From Xenorhabdus lircayensis (GTDB lineage: Bacteria; Pseudomonadota; Gammaproteobacteria; Enterobacterales; Enterobacteriaceae): 64,000 nt of DNA. The notes beneath the pieces were generated by a model, which worked only from the letters and a program-made list of their open reading frames with translations, did not search any database and had not been told where the DNA came from. This document shows, piece by piece, positions 10,801 to 19,467 of the stretch. Within the stretch, counting starts at the first letter, position 1. Each line of letters opens with the position of its first letter. The stretch is taken from the NCBI RefSeq assembly GCF_016306625.1, contig NZ_JACOII010000060.1, positions 33,296 to 97,295 of the forward strand, written 5' to 3'. Made by a program: the position numbers and the translations under genes.

Positions 10801-13800
10801 TTTCGCTGTCCGTCTTGGAACTTACATCCTGGAGCACACGGAAGTGTATGTAGTTGAATGCAGTCTGAACCGTGACTGGGCTGGTATGGGCCTGAATTTC
10901 ACTCAATGGCAAGCGTCGATGCCTATGATTTCTCTTTTCGTTTTGATAGACGGTGTCAGCAAGCTGGAGCCATGTAAGCCCTTTCACATCGACCCGCAAA
11001 GGTACTGTATTCAGGAACAGCCCAAGGAGATGTTCGGAATGCCTGATTTCCGGGCGAACATGCGTAACTACTCCCGTAATCAGTTCATCGCTGCCGCTCA
11101 TCACAGCCATTGTGAAACTGTGCGCAGCAAGATAGAAAGACTTTACAGGTAATTGAGCAGTTTTGGCCAAGTCTCGCAAGGCTGTGTCGAGCTGGGGATC
11201 GACCTTAAAACGATAGGAAAACACCCTCTGGAACGGATCTTTCGAGTGTCTTGCCAAGCCGATGGGTAATGTGCTCGACGCTCCCCTGAGATACTCCTGC
11301 CAGTACGCCCGATGCTCTTCTGCCCCAATCGCTTCGATCTCGTTCTGAACGAAGAGTGACGGATTCGGTAGCGCGTCTACTGCGTATCCGAGATCCACGC
11401 CGTCGGTTCTCCCTGAATAGGACAACAGGAGCTCACAAACCAGATTTGCAACGCTTCCTCCATCAAGGATCGCATGATGGAAACTCAGGAGAAGATCAAT
11501 GACCTCGGAATTTTCTCTGACGAAAATACCCACGTGAAAAAGCGGACCAGAACCAAAGCTGTAGTTATAACGAGACCACTTCTCGAAATGATTCACGATT
11601 GTATTTTCGTAAACATCGGGTTCCGGTGTAGCGATCAACAAAACGTCTTCGACAGGAACGTCACGCTTGATGATCTGGAGCGGCTTGTCAAAATCACTCA
11701 GGTTGAACGTCGTTCGTAGCGCGGGATGCCGCCGAATCAGGATCTGCAAAGCTGACTTGAATGCAGTTTCATCCCACTCAGCCCTGATGGTATAACGGAA
11801 CACGTCCTTATAAGTGCGTGCTTCCTCGCTTTCGCGGCTATGATAGATGAGGCCAAGTTGTAACTGCGACGCAGGATATGCATCGTCACAATCGGCCAGC
11901 CTGCCTCGGTCAGACTCTCCCACCAAAGCAAACGAAGGTAGCGGCTCTCTTGCAGCTTGTTGCGTTCCCGACGCATCATCAAGAACGTTTCCCAGGCCAC
12001 GAACCGTCGTATGCTGTGCAAGATCCGTGAGACCCACTTTATAGCCGTGAGCCTCCAGTTCGGATCGCACCTTCAGCATCAGAATGGAGTCTCCGCCAAG
12101 GACGTAAAAGTCGTCATCAGGGTGGATGTTATATTGGCCGAGAACATTGCCCCAGACCCTGACCACAATGGCCTCACTCTCTCCCAGCTCGAATGACGGC
12201 AAAGCCGCTTTCTTTATACTGAGATCGTGAACCGCCCTACTGCGGTCAAATTTTCCGTTGGGCGTAAGCGGTATGCTTTCCAACCGCTCAAATCTCGTCG
12301 GAACCATGACGATGGGTAGAATCTTCGCCAGCCGCCCACGAATTTCGCGCTCGCTTACGGCCTCCTTCGCCACATATATCCCGACCAGATGTTTTCCCCG
12401 AACCTCATCATCCTCGACGAGAACCTCGGCATTCAATATTTCCGGAAGACCGAGAAGTGCGTTCTTCACTTCACCGAGTTCAATACGGTTCCCGTGGATC
12501 TTCACCTGACCATCGATCCGGCCAAGATAAATGATGGATCCATCTTCCGCCCAAGCTGCGAGGTCACCGGTACGATACCAGCGGGTGTCGCCTTCACGCG
12601 AGTCAAAAATGAACCGCTCCGAGGTCAGTTCCGGCCGATTCAGATAGCCCTGTGCGAGCTGGACACCCCCAATCTGGAGTTCTCCGGGAATGCCAATCGG
12701 TAGCCTCAGGCCATGCTGCGACACAATTCTGATGGCGGTGTTGTTTATCGGGAAACCGATCGGTACAGAGGTGATGTCCTCGCTTTGCCCAAGGTTCAAT
12801 TCATAATAGGTCACATCCACCGTGGCCTCTGTCGGACCGTAAAGATTGATTAGCCGCGGAGGTCGCCTGCCCTGTGTGAAGAGTTTCCTGTACCTCTTCA
12901 CGGCGACAGGCGTAAGCGCCTCGCCACTCGTGAATAGGCATTTAAGACCCGACACGGCATTCAGGCTCCCCTCGTCTTCCGCAAGAGTTTGCACGTAGGG
13001 TTCAAACATTGAAGGTACGAAGTGTGCAACGGTTACACCGTGCATGGAAATGGCACGGATCAATTCTCGTGGATCACGTTGAGCGCGCGGCTTGAGGAGA
13101 GCAACCGATGCTCCGGTTATCGCCCACCAAAAGAGTTCCCACACTGACACATCGAAGGAGATCGGTGTTTTCTGGAGAACAACATCGGTCTCATCCAAGA
13201 CATGAGCTTCCTGCATCCATTCAAGCCGGTTGATAACAGCATGGTGCTCGACAACAACCCCTTTTGGACGTCCAGTCGAGCCTGATGTGTAGATAACGTA
13301 TGCGGCAGCGTCTGACCGGGCCTTGCTGTCATAGGCAGCACGGCTGCCAAGCTCTTTTGGCACCGGAGCAGGATCGAAGCGCCGTGGATCGTCGCCCGCA
13401 ATAACATGGGGCAGATTTGAAATGACCACCTTGGCACAACTATCCTCAAGCATGTATTTCACACGATCTTCGGGATACTCACTGTCGATGGGCAGATACG
13501 CCGCGCCGGCTTTTAGAATTCCGAATATCGCAGCGATCATTTCCGGCGAGCGTTCAAGCGATACTGCAATGATATCCCCGGGATTGACCCCACGCTCTTC
13601 CAAGGCGTTGGCAATGGAGGACGACCATTCGCTCAATTGAGCATACGACAACGACCTGCCATCTTGGTCACGCAGGGAAATATTGTGTGGGAACTGCCTG
13701 ACCTTAGCTTCGAACAGAGAGACAACCGTTTCGGTCCGGCTGTAAGGTTTTATCGGGCCATGTTCATACTTTTGCAGGAAATCGACCTGTTCCGGCGTGA

Positions 13801-15115
13801 GGAGGTCAATTTGGGAAACGTGTTCATCAAGCCTCTCATGGAGGTGGCTCACGAGCTGGATCAGCGTTTCAGCGAAAACGCTTGCAGTCACCTCATTGGT
13901 GAAAGCAGATGGATTTAGGCAGATCTCACCATGAACCTCGGTATTGTCGCCATAAGTGTATATATGTACTGCAATAGCATCCTGATCATGCACATGTCCA
14001 ACATTCCAGATAAATTCATCGTCGTCGGATTTGGATCTGTTCTGGGGATACCGCAAATACGAAATAGTTACGTCGAATAGTTGTCGGGAGGATGCCGATC
14101 GCGAGAGCGCAGATATAACCTTCCCCAAAGGTACTGCTTGGTGAGCTTTCAGGAATGCCGTTGTATCCTTGATGGCCAAGCCAATTTGCCTTGGCGTGGA
14201 ATTTGATTGAACCTCAATCTTGATCGGGAGGCAATTGGCTCTCTGCGTAATCGAGGTGATTTCATTTTCATCTCTGTTTAGAAAAGGGGTGCCAATGAAA
14301 AAATTCTCGCTTCCATATACATTCGAAAGCAGGATAGATAGCGCTGTTGAAACAGTTATAAATGGTGTAAATCCACTATCTATTCCACGTGCTACCTCAA
14401 TAGCCGGAATTCGGAAAGTTTTTTTCAGGCTCTGGCGGGTAGGGCTTACATATTCGTTTTTCGGAAATAACACTGGCTCAATATCTTTAATTTGAGCGAC
14501 GATCTCATGAAGTGATTTATTGAGTTCAGAGTTTCCGCTTACCGAGAGATCTGTAGCGAATTTCTTTAGAGTCAAACGCTCATTCTCAATATCTTTTACG
14601 TTGCCTTCATAGGCATCCAAAATTTTCTGGATAAAAGTATTTAACGCCCAGCCATCAGCAACAATATGGTGGGCCCGAACCATTAATGCGGCTTTCTTAT
14701 CCGTTTTTCCTACCGCAATATCAATCAAAGGTGGCTTTGAGATATCCCAGGCTTTATGAGACCAATCTCTGAAAAAGGATTCCAGTTCCTGTTCATCTTC
14801 AAGCGCATAATCATTGATTTGGGGTAGCACCAACTCAGGACTCATTTTCAGGCAGGGTCGATCTCCATGCCCGTGAAAAGCTTTACGAGCAGCTGGCTCC
14901 GATAGCAGGACTTGCTCAGCAGCTTGCCTAAGGTTAGCAATATCGACAGGCATCGAAAGCAACTTGCTGAGTGCTACTGTGAATTGAGAACTGTTTGGGT
15001 AGCGCATCGCCTTAACCCAGATATCCTTTTCATATAAGCTCAGCTCAGCTTCGTGCAAATTGTGAAATGTAAGTTCAGTAGCAATGTTCATATTCAACAC
15101 ACCATACAGATACAT
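7874..15115 (-). CDS. pxaA: Dimodular NRPS C-A-T-C-A-T-TE, probable PxaA
   Basis: The 2413-residue synthetase has, in order, these domains: a starter-type condensation domain (HHIVADGW near 149), adenylation domain 1 (YTSGSTGRPKG near 610), carrier 1 (LGGDSI near 1010), condensation 2 (HHAILDGG near 1213), adenylation 2 (FTSGSTGVPKG near 1684), carrier 2 (CGATSL near 2078) and a thioesterase (GWSYGG near 2208, catalytic His near 2384 in DGNHLTI). Reading the A1 pocket by eye against GrsA gives DVWHFSLVDK, a serine code. A2 gives about DVQIASQVIK, whose first three residues fit proline. Acyl-Ser-Pro plus a flavin monooxygenase is the pyrrolizixenamide scheme of Xenorhabdus. An in-frame start at 15091 is possible instead of 15115, and neither has a clear ribosome site. 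Confidence 0.85.
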   Translation of the reverse strand: MYLYGVLNMNIATELTFHNLHEAELSLYEKDIWVKAMRYPNSSQFTVALSKLLSMPVDIANLRQAAEQVLLSEPAARKAFHGHGDRPCLKMSPELVLPQINDYALEDEQELESFFRDWSHKAWDISKPPLIDIAVGKTDKKAALMVRAHHIVADGWALNTFIQKILDAYEGNVKDIENERLTLKKFATDLSVSGNSELNKSLHEIVAQIKDIEPVLFPKNEYVSPTRQSLKKTFRIPAIEVARGIDSGFTPFITVSTALSILLSNVYGSENFFIGTPFLNRDENEITSITQRANCLPIKIEVQSNSTPRQIGLAIKDTTAFLKAHQAVPLGKVISALSRSASSRQLFDVTISYLRYPQNRSKSDDDEFIWNVGHVHDQDAIAVHIYTYGDNTEVHGEICLNPSAFTNEVTASVFAETLIQLVSHLHERLDEHVSQIDLLTPEQVDFLQKYEHGPIKPYSRTETVVSLFEAKVRQFPHNISLRDQDGRSLSYAQLSEWSSSIANALEERGVNPGDIIAVSLERSPEMIAAIFGILKAGAAYLPIDSEYPEDRVKYMLEDSCAKVVISNLPHVIAGDDPRRFDPAPVPKELGSRAAYDSKARSDAAAYVIYTSGSTGRPKGVVVEHHAVINRLEWMQEAHVLDETDVVLQKTPISFDVSVWELFWWAITGASVALLKPRAQRDPRELIRAISMHGVTVAHFVPSMFEPYVQTLAEDEGSLNAVSGLKCLFTSGEALTPVAVKRYRKLFTQGRRPPRLINLYGPTEATVDVTYYELNLGQSEDITSVPIGFPINNTAIRIVSQHGLRLPIGIPGELQIGGVQLAQGYLNRPELTSERFIFDSREGDTRWYRTGDLAAWAEDGSIIYLGRIDGQVKIHGNRIELGEVKNALLGLPEILNAEVLVEDDEVRGKHLVGIYVAKEAVSEREIRGRLAKILPIVMVPTRFERLESIPLTPNGKFDRSRAVHDLSIKKAALPSFELGESEAIVVRVWGNVLGQYNIHPDDDFYVLGGDSILMLKVRSELEAHGYKVGLTDLAQHTTVRGLGNVLDDASGTQQAAREPLPSFALVGESDRGRLADCDDAYPASQLQLGLIYHSRESEEARTYKDVFRYTIRAEWDETAFKSALQILIRRHPALRTTFNLSDFDKPLQIIKRDVPVEDVLLIATPEPDVYENTIVNHFEKWSRYNYSFGSGPLFHVGIFVRENSEVIDLLLSFHHAILDGGSVANLVCELLLSYSGRTDGVDLGYAVDALPNPSLFVQNEIEAIGAEEHRAYWQEYLRGASSTLPIGLARHSKDPFQRVFSYRFKVDPQLDTALRDLAKTAQLPVKSFYLAAHSFTMAVMSGSDELITGVVTHVRPEIRHSEHLLGLFLNTVPLRVDVKGLTWLQLADTVYQNEKRNHRHRRLPLSEIQAHTSPVTVQTAFNYIHFRVLQDVSSKTDSEILAFDPREETNFAILVNVMRDFVGGQMGVRIDLDGNLYAREQGEVFARLFRLALEKIAYQPHSAATLNQPLAALGNIIPPLLEEPFESVPILIRRAVESNPSNVAVTHGDKEWTYEELWETSASIALLLRERGVKAHDIVGVALPRSFEQIATIVAILRTGAVCLPIDVSYPASRIKLILEIAEPAVLITGPEVTELPKFERQLILKNAIAPNATEDIEADITPVDIAPADIAPVDIAYILFTSGSTGVPKGVAMPHRGLANLINWQNRISSGSQVMSTLQFAPLSFDVSFQEISSTLAAGATLHLVDESERKDPAALLRLLDRKAVGRIFLPYIALQQLAETAVTLGLFPRKLRVVASSGEQLRVTREIRSFIAELKGGMLENQYGPTETHVIAYHNMSGDSAHFAPLPPIGTPISGVGIVILDQHSNVVPEGVPGEICAYGKALASGYYRAPNQTRQKFIEHPDVPGGIFYRTGDIGIQSPNGEIISLGRNDTQIKVRGYRIEPSEVELKILRFFEEKGESVEVAVIARPRDDLDSYLVAFLVGKEDLDVQERLLQYLRSELPTYMIPSHTVWLDSLPKTPSGKRDDARLRQMEIRIGSNREYRVPKDQYERRLCELIAELLKIPQIAPEQSIFDCGATSLTAMRIVVLVEKLYGINVPLSAFVSAPTIAQLAALIRHGGGEFKFDPLVPLRETGSRRPLFLVHPMGGNILSYLRMLPHLPTDQPLYALQASGVDIGSSPIASIEEQAKFYIEAIKRVQPNGPYVIGGWSYGGFITFEIANQLIRSGDTVANILILDTMALGSNAQGKASDDALLSWFFWELLWTTRGSSLPVQIVPPEIVDLQERFDYITDHAIKIGAIPAGSTKAVMHRLFDVYRTNWQAAAEYNAGCPNLDITLIRAKEPLPTILREMHDMIRSEYQDPKNGWGDKTAGKVKVIEIDGNHLTIMEEPYVKKMTQTIVDEINTASEVLENA
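10092..10145 (+). repeat. 15-bp tandem repeat inside pxaA adenylation domain 2
   Basis: Three 15-base units based on ATGTCTACCGGAGCA start at 10092, 10107 and 10122, and a partial fourth unit follows. In the protein (minus strand) they encode the repeat PVDIAPADIAPVDIA just before the ATP-binding core SGSTG. The length change is in frame, so the domain stays open. The location is a loop where length variation may be tolerated. Confidence 0.9.
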
Positions 15116-15791
15116 GCAAATAAATAAGCTCTACAAACAAAGAAATGCCAAATCAAGCCGATCAGTGCCTACCTTCGGCTATTGTGCAATCCCAATCTCT
15201 CCAGAGAGGTAACAACATTGCTAAATGTTGTCACTGAGTGACATAAAATGTAAATTAACAAAAGATATTAGATGTAATTCATATATATTTCGCAAATGTC
15301 ATATGTATAACAAAATTTATGATTAGCTGATGCACCTATCGGTAGTTTGTAACGAGGTAGCCAGCTCGTGGCAGGTAAGACAAAGAAGAAATTGTAAAGA
15401 AATGTGAAAGGGGTTATTACGATTTTGACGCAGCTCGACTCATGACCTTACAAAAATTGTTGATAATTCATCCGTTGGCGAGGTCTAGGCATTATCGTAG
15501 GCGTTTTAATGAATATATTCGCTTCAATACTATTGATAAGACGGATAAAACTTAACCATCTGAAAATAGTCATCATCTTAAATGATTATTTTTGTTAATG
15601 CATCAAGGAGAGAAAACCAATTTATTTTAGCGACACAACGAACGAAAATTCCAAATTATGTGACATTCCCCCTCCAAGTATAATTCGTTAATGCTTGCCT
15701 AAAATATCTATGCTAATCTACGCCGCTTTTTATCCCCTTCTGTTGATTTGATAGACAATGTATCTGTCAAAAATAGGAAACGAATTTTCTT
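15116..15791. other. Intergenic region between divergent pxaA and outer-membrane cassette
   Basis: This 676-base AT-rich gap must hold the promoters of pxaA (minus) and of the plus-strand cassette starting at 15792. No open frame of convincing codon content is present. No recognisable operator, terminator or repeat was found by eye. Confidence 0.5.
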
Positions 15792-16787
15792 ATGAACTTA
15801 ACTAACACCAGCAAATTATTGGCTGCCACTCTGTGTCTTGCAACTTCATATAGCTATGCAGATAGTGAGCGCCCACTGTTCTCATTAACTATGTCCGAAT
15901 CTGGCGTGCCGCAAACGAATAATGACGGTAGCTTATCCCGAACGACCAAATCTGAATCTCGCATTCTGCCAATTTGGGGTGATGCAGCACGAGCAAAAGG
16001 CTACGATCTGCCTGAACCGTTTGGTGCCAGTTATAGTTATATGACTATGCGACAGGATATTGTCGTAGATAGCATTAAATTTGAATTTACAAATCCAAAA
16101 TTTAAGCCTTGGGAAAGCCAGACTATTATTAATGCTGGTGATACCCGAGAAAAAAGCGAAACTCATATGCTTAAACTGGATTCTTGGATCTTACCTTTCT
16201 TGAATATCTACGGCGTCTATGGAAAAACCAAAGGTACTTCAAAAACTAATCTGGATAGCATTTATATACCCGGATCTTCACCTGACGAACCATCATGGGA
16301 AAACCTACCTTTTGAGCTAAATTTCAAAGGGAAAACCTTTGGTGGTGGTGCAACCCTTGCCGGTGGTTACAACCAATTTTTTGCCACATTAGATGCTAAT
16401 TATACCCGCACTAATCTAGATATTTTGGATGGGGATATCAGTGCCTTAGTTATTACTCCGCGAATTGGCTATGAGTTTATTTTTGAACCATTATTTACTG
16501 GTCAAGGAAATACAAAAGTGCAAGTCTGGGTTGGTGCTATGTATCAAGATATTACCCAGCGTTTCAAAGGTGATGTCAGCGGACTCGATTTACCTCCACA
16601 ACTAGAATTATTTAAATATATTCAAAACCAAACAGACATCAAATTCGACGTCGAACAACACCTTGCCCATAAATGGAATAATACTGCGGGTGTTCGTTTC
16701 GAAGTCACCCGTAATTTCAACGTACTATCTGAAGTCGGTTTCGGCAACAGAAACAGCTTCTTTATTTCTGGTGAGTTCCGTTTTTAA
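15792..16787 (+). CDS. Outer-membrane beta-barrel protein, unrecognised family
   Basis: This 331-residue protein begins with a signal peptide (hydrophobic core LLAATLCLATSYSYA, probable cleavage after YADS or nearby). It ends in alternating strands with a terminal phenylalanine (FFISGEFRF), the usual C-terminal signature of outer-membrane barrels. The middle is rich in aromatic residues and glycines without a recognised catalytic motif. The stop overlaps the next start by one base (TAATG), and the third gene is also coupled, so the three proteins are probably made together at the cell envelope. Substrate or function cannot be read from the sequence. Confidence 0.7.
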   Translation: MNLTNTSKLLAATLCLATSYSYADSERPLFSLTMSESGVPQTNNDGSLSRTTKSESRILPIWGDAARAKGYDLPEPFGASYSYMTMRQDIVVDSIKFEFTNPKFKPWESQTIINAGDTREKSETHMLKLDSWILPFLNIYGVYGKTKGTSKTNLDSIYIPGSSPDEPSWENLPFELNFKGKTFGGGATLAGGYNQFFATLDANYTRTNLDILDGDISALVITPRIGYEFIFEPLFTGQGNTKVQVWVGAMYQDITQRFKGDVSGLDLPPQLELFKYIQNQTDIKFDVEQHLAHKWNNTAGVRFEVTRNFNVLSEVGFGNRNSFFISGEFRF

Positions 16788-17938
16788 TGTTTGACCTCGC
16801 AATATTCAAAAGGCTGGTGATTTCCGGCCTCCTTATTTTTACCGTTTCATCAGCACATGCTGATATCTTGCCTGATCGACAAAAAATTGATGGCTGGTTA
16901 AACGAATTGGGCGGCAGCAATCATTTTGATGCCAGCAAGAAAATTGACTGGGGCGTATTGCCCGGCCCTTTCTACACACCTGAAATGGGTATGGGGATTG
17001 GTGTTGCCATGGTCGGCTTGTACCGTCCTGATAGCTCAGATCATGTCAGCCAGACTTCATCGCTGGGACTCAGTGGCTTTGGGTCGTCTACCGGCGCGTT
17101 TGGCCTGAATTTAACCAATTACAATTTTCTTGCCAATGATCAATGGCGGTTATTCGTTTCCGGTACGCTGAATAACACCCCAACTTACTATTGGGGCAAA
17201 GGTTATAGCGCCGGTAAAAATAGCAGTAATAAAGAGAAATACCATTCGCAGGAATTTGATATTCGTCCTCGCCTCCTCTATCGCGTTACTGACGCTACCT
17301 ATATGGGGTTGGGCTGGCATTTCTCATCCGTCAACGCCAGTAACCCAGATGTCGGTGCAAAACGGTATTTTGAACAGTCCATCGGTGGCCGTTCCGTGCT
17401 GAGTTCTGGTGTAAGTGCCTACTTCAGTTATGACACGCGGGATTTCTTGCCCAACGCACAGCATGGGCAGGCGTTTGAGATTATTTATACCTATTTTTCC
17501 CCAGAACTGGGGGGAGATCATCGTTTTCATACCACGCAGTTTCAGTTTTCTATCTACCATCCATTATCCGAAAAAACGGTGCTGGCCTTTGATAACTATG
17601 CCCGTTTCAGTACAGGTGATATTCCGTGGAACCAATTATCGCTGCTCGGAAATGGTCAGCGGATGCGCGGATATTATGAAGGTCGTTATCGTGACAATAA
17701 TATCTTCACAACACAACTGGAGCTAAGGCACAAACTTGACTGGCGCCACGGTGTGGTCGGCTGGATAGGCACCGGTACTTTGGGAGATTCTCCGTCAAAA
17801 CTGGGAACAAAACATTGGCTCCCATCCGTTGGCGTTGGCTATCGTTTCGAGTTTAAGCCACGCATGAATGTCAGATTAGATTTTGGTGTTGGTAAAGACA
17901 GTACTGGGTTTTACTTTCAGGTCGGGGAAGCGTTTTGA
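16787..17938 (+). CDS. BamA/Omp85-like surface-antigen barrel protein
   Basis: This 383-residue protein has a signal peptide ending near SSAHA. The rest resembles the barrel part of Omp85-type proteins (surface antigen D15 family). It has an early WGVLPGPFYTPEMGMGIGVA strand pair, YFSYDTRDFLPN in the middle, LLGNGQRMRGYYEGRYRD near residue 290 (like the RGYxxGxYRD loop of the family) and a terminal FYFQVGEAF. No POTRA domains precede it, so it is a short barrel-only member. It sits between a second barrel protein and a lipoprotein in a coupled operon. A role in envelope assembly or transport is inferred, not shown. Confidence 0.75.
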   Translation: MFDLAIFKRLVISGLLIFTVSSAHADILPDRQKIDGWLNELGGSNHFDASKKIDWGVLPGPFYTPEMGMGIGVAMVGLYRPDSSDHVSQTSSLGLSGFGSSTGAFGLNLTNYNFLANDQWRLFVSGTLNNTPTYYWGKGYSAGKNSSNKEKYHSQEFDIRPRLLYRVTDATYMGLGWHFSSVNASNPDVGAKRYFEQSIGGRSVLSSGVSAYFSYDTRDFLPNAQHGQAFEIIYTYFSPELGGDHRFHTTQFQFSIYHPLSEKTVLAFDNYARFSTGDIPWNQLSLLGNGQRMRGYYEGRYRDNNIFTTQLELRHKLDWRHGVVGWIGTGTLGDSPSKLGTKHWLPSVGVGYRFEFKPRMNVRLDFGVGKDSTGFYFQVGEAF

Positions 17939-19068
17939 GACGATTAATGACACTGTGTTTCTGCTTTCTGCTGATGGCATGCCAGAATAAACCAGAACCC
18001 GTTGATCCCGTGGAACCTGTTCTCGTCAGTGATACCCATGAACAGTCTCAAGAAGATTGGCCAGCACTGGCTCCGATTGCGCCACCAGAAGGTTTAAGGG
18101 CCTGCTGTGCTTTCGGTTATAACCTTAAAACTGAGCTATGGAATATTCCCATTCCCTTCTACGACATCGACAATATTGTTGAGGCCGAGAAATTGGGTGA
18201 GCATCACTACAATGACAGTGTTGTCGGTGCGAGTGCAGCGTTGTTAGGGATGAGTAATGAAAAAGTCGGCCTGCTGTATACTCATCGAGGCGGATTTATT
18301 GATATCTCCCATGTGAGGGATACCGCAGACTATACGCTCTATCTGTTCAGCCAAATTAATGCCCATCTCGGTCAAGAGTGGGAATTAACCCTGAATAATG
18401 AACTTGCCGCGCGTAAGATTCACTTTTTTGCTTTTACACCGCCGGAAGATCCCACTGAACGTCATACGTTGAGTGCTTATTTAGCCGCCAAACTCGCTTT
18501 TCAGCTCGCAGCTTGGCATGAAATAGCGCAATGGTATGGCTATCAATCCGTTCCAGGATTTCCAGAAGGTATTTCTGCTTTTTCGCCGGAAGATCTCTAT
18601 TCGAATCTGTTGGGCGCTCGGCTGGCGCTAACGCTAATCTTGGAAGGACATGCCTCTTCTGTAACTCAGTTCTCGTCCTCAATGGCAAACATCTTGCCGA
18701 TGGCCTTGGATGATCTGGGCGCTTATCCCCGATCAGGTACAAAAGAGATGTTTGATAACGTAGATGGCTTATGGTGGAACAGTTATCAACGCATTCCCCA
18801 GAAGTTTTTAGTGCTGCACCGGAATTATGATATCCAAGATAATCGCTATCCATTAACGCCTTCAGGTAAAGAAACATTTTCTTTACGTCTATCTCTGCCT
18901 GAACATTATCAGCATTTTTCTCTGGATAAACTGGCTGAATTCCAGTTATGGCCAACCAATGAGATGAGAAACTTACCTGTGCCCAAGCAATATTGGACAG
19001 TGAAAGATTTTAAGATGCTGGCAGAAAGTGCCCGACGTGAAGATGAGCAGCAATTGTTGGTTAAATAA
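17935..19068 (+). CDS. DUF4056-like lipoprotein
   Basis: This 377-residue protein starts with a lipoprotein signal: basic MRRL, a hydrophobic core and the lipobox LLMAC at residues 12-16. It should therefore be anchored by its cysteine. The TTG at 17935 is preferred over ATG at 17947 because it adds the positive n-region and overlaps the previous stop (TTGA). The mature part contains conserved-looking motifs: a CC pair near 57, HRGGFIDISHVRDTADY near 121 and WHEIAQWYGYQ near 194. The His and Glu residues could bind a metal or form an active site, but that is speculation. The family name DUF4056 is from memory of these motifs. Confidence 0.65.
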   Translation: MRRLMTLCFCFLLMACQNKPEPVDPVEPVLVSDTHEQSQEDWPALAPIAPPEGLRACCAFGYNLKTELWNIPIPFYDIDNIVEAEKLGEHHYNDSVVGASAALLGMSNEKVGLLYTHRGGFIDISHVRDTADYTLYLFSQINAHLGQEWELTLNNELAARKIHFFAFTPPEDPTERHTLSAYLAAKLAFQLAAWHEIAQWYGYQSVPGFPEGISAFSPEDLYSNLLGARLALTLILEGHASSVTQFSSSMANILPMALDDLGAYPRSGTKEMFDNVDGLWWNSYQRIPQKFLVLHRNYDIQDNRYPLTPSGKETFSLRLSLPEHYQHFSLDKLAEFQLWPTNEMRNLPVPKQYWTVKDFKMLAESARREDEQQLLVK

Positions 19069-19230
19069 TCAACCATAAAATCTATCTATTCAGTTAGAGC
19101 GAGGAATAAATAACTTTCCAAAATAGCGCTACACCTCATGCACTCATAATTACATGTATAACAATGAGTTGAAAGAGTCTATGTGTAGCATAATTATGAA
19201 TTGTTATTTATACCTACTTGATGGGTGTAT

Positions 19231-19300
19231 TCCTCAATCCTCAATCCTCAATCCTCAATCCTCAATCCTCAATCCTCAATCCTCAATCCTCAATCCTCAA
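19231..19300 (+). repeat. Heptamer TCCTCAA, ten perfect tandem copies
   Basis: Positions 19231-19300 are exactly ten copies of TCCTCAA. The array sits in the 399-base gap between the lipoprotein gene and the DJ-1-like gene, about 168 bases before the latter. Slippage in such an array changes spacing in 7-base steps. That could alter a promoter or leader, but no promoter was identified. The rest of the gap is AT-rich and shows no gene. Confidence 0.97.
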
Positions 19301-19467
19301 TGCCATTATCAATGGGATTAATTATTGATGATGAAATTAATTTTTAATTTACTATATTCTTGGAAAATCTAATTTTAGAATATCTCTCATATCCATGAAC
19401 TATTATTAGATATTCTCTGTAAAATTCAGGAATAGGAATTAAACATCTTGCCTAAAGTGAGTGACTG

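Noticed and set aside
8969..12703. Many plus-strand open frames across pxaA
   Set aside because: They are shadows of the GC-richer NRPS coding strand and carry no domain motif.
18434..18955. A 173-residue frame antisense to the DUF4056-like lipoprotein
   Set aside because: It lacks protein-like motifs and overlaps a well-supported lipoprotein gene in a coupled operon.
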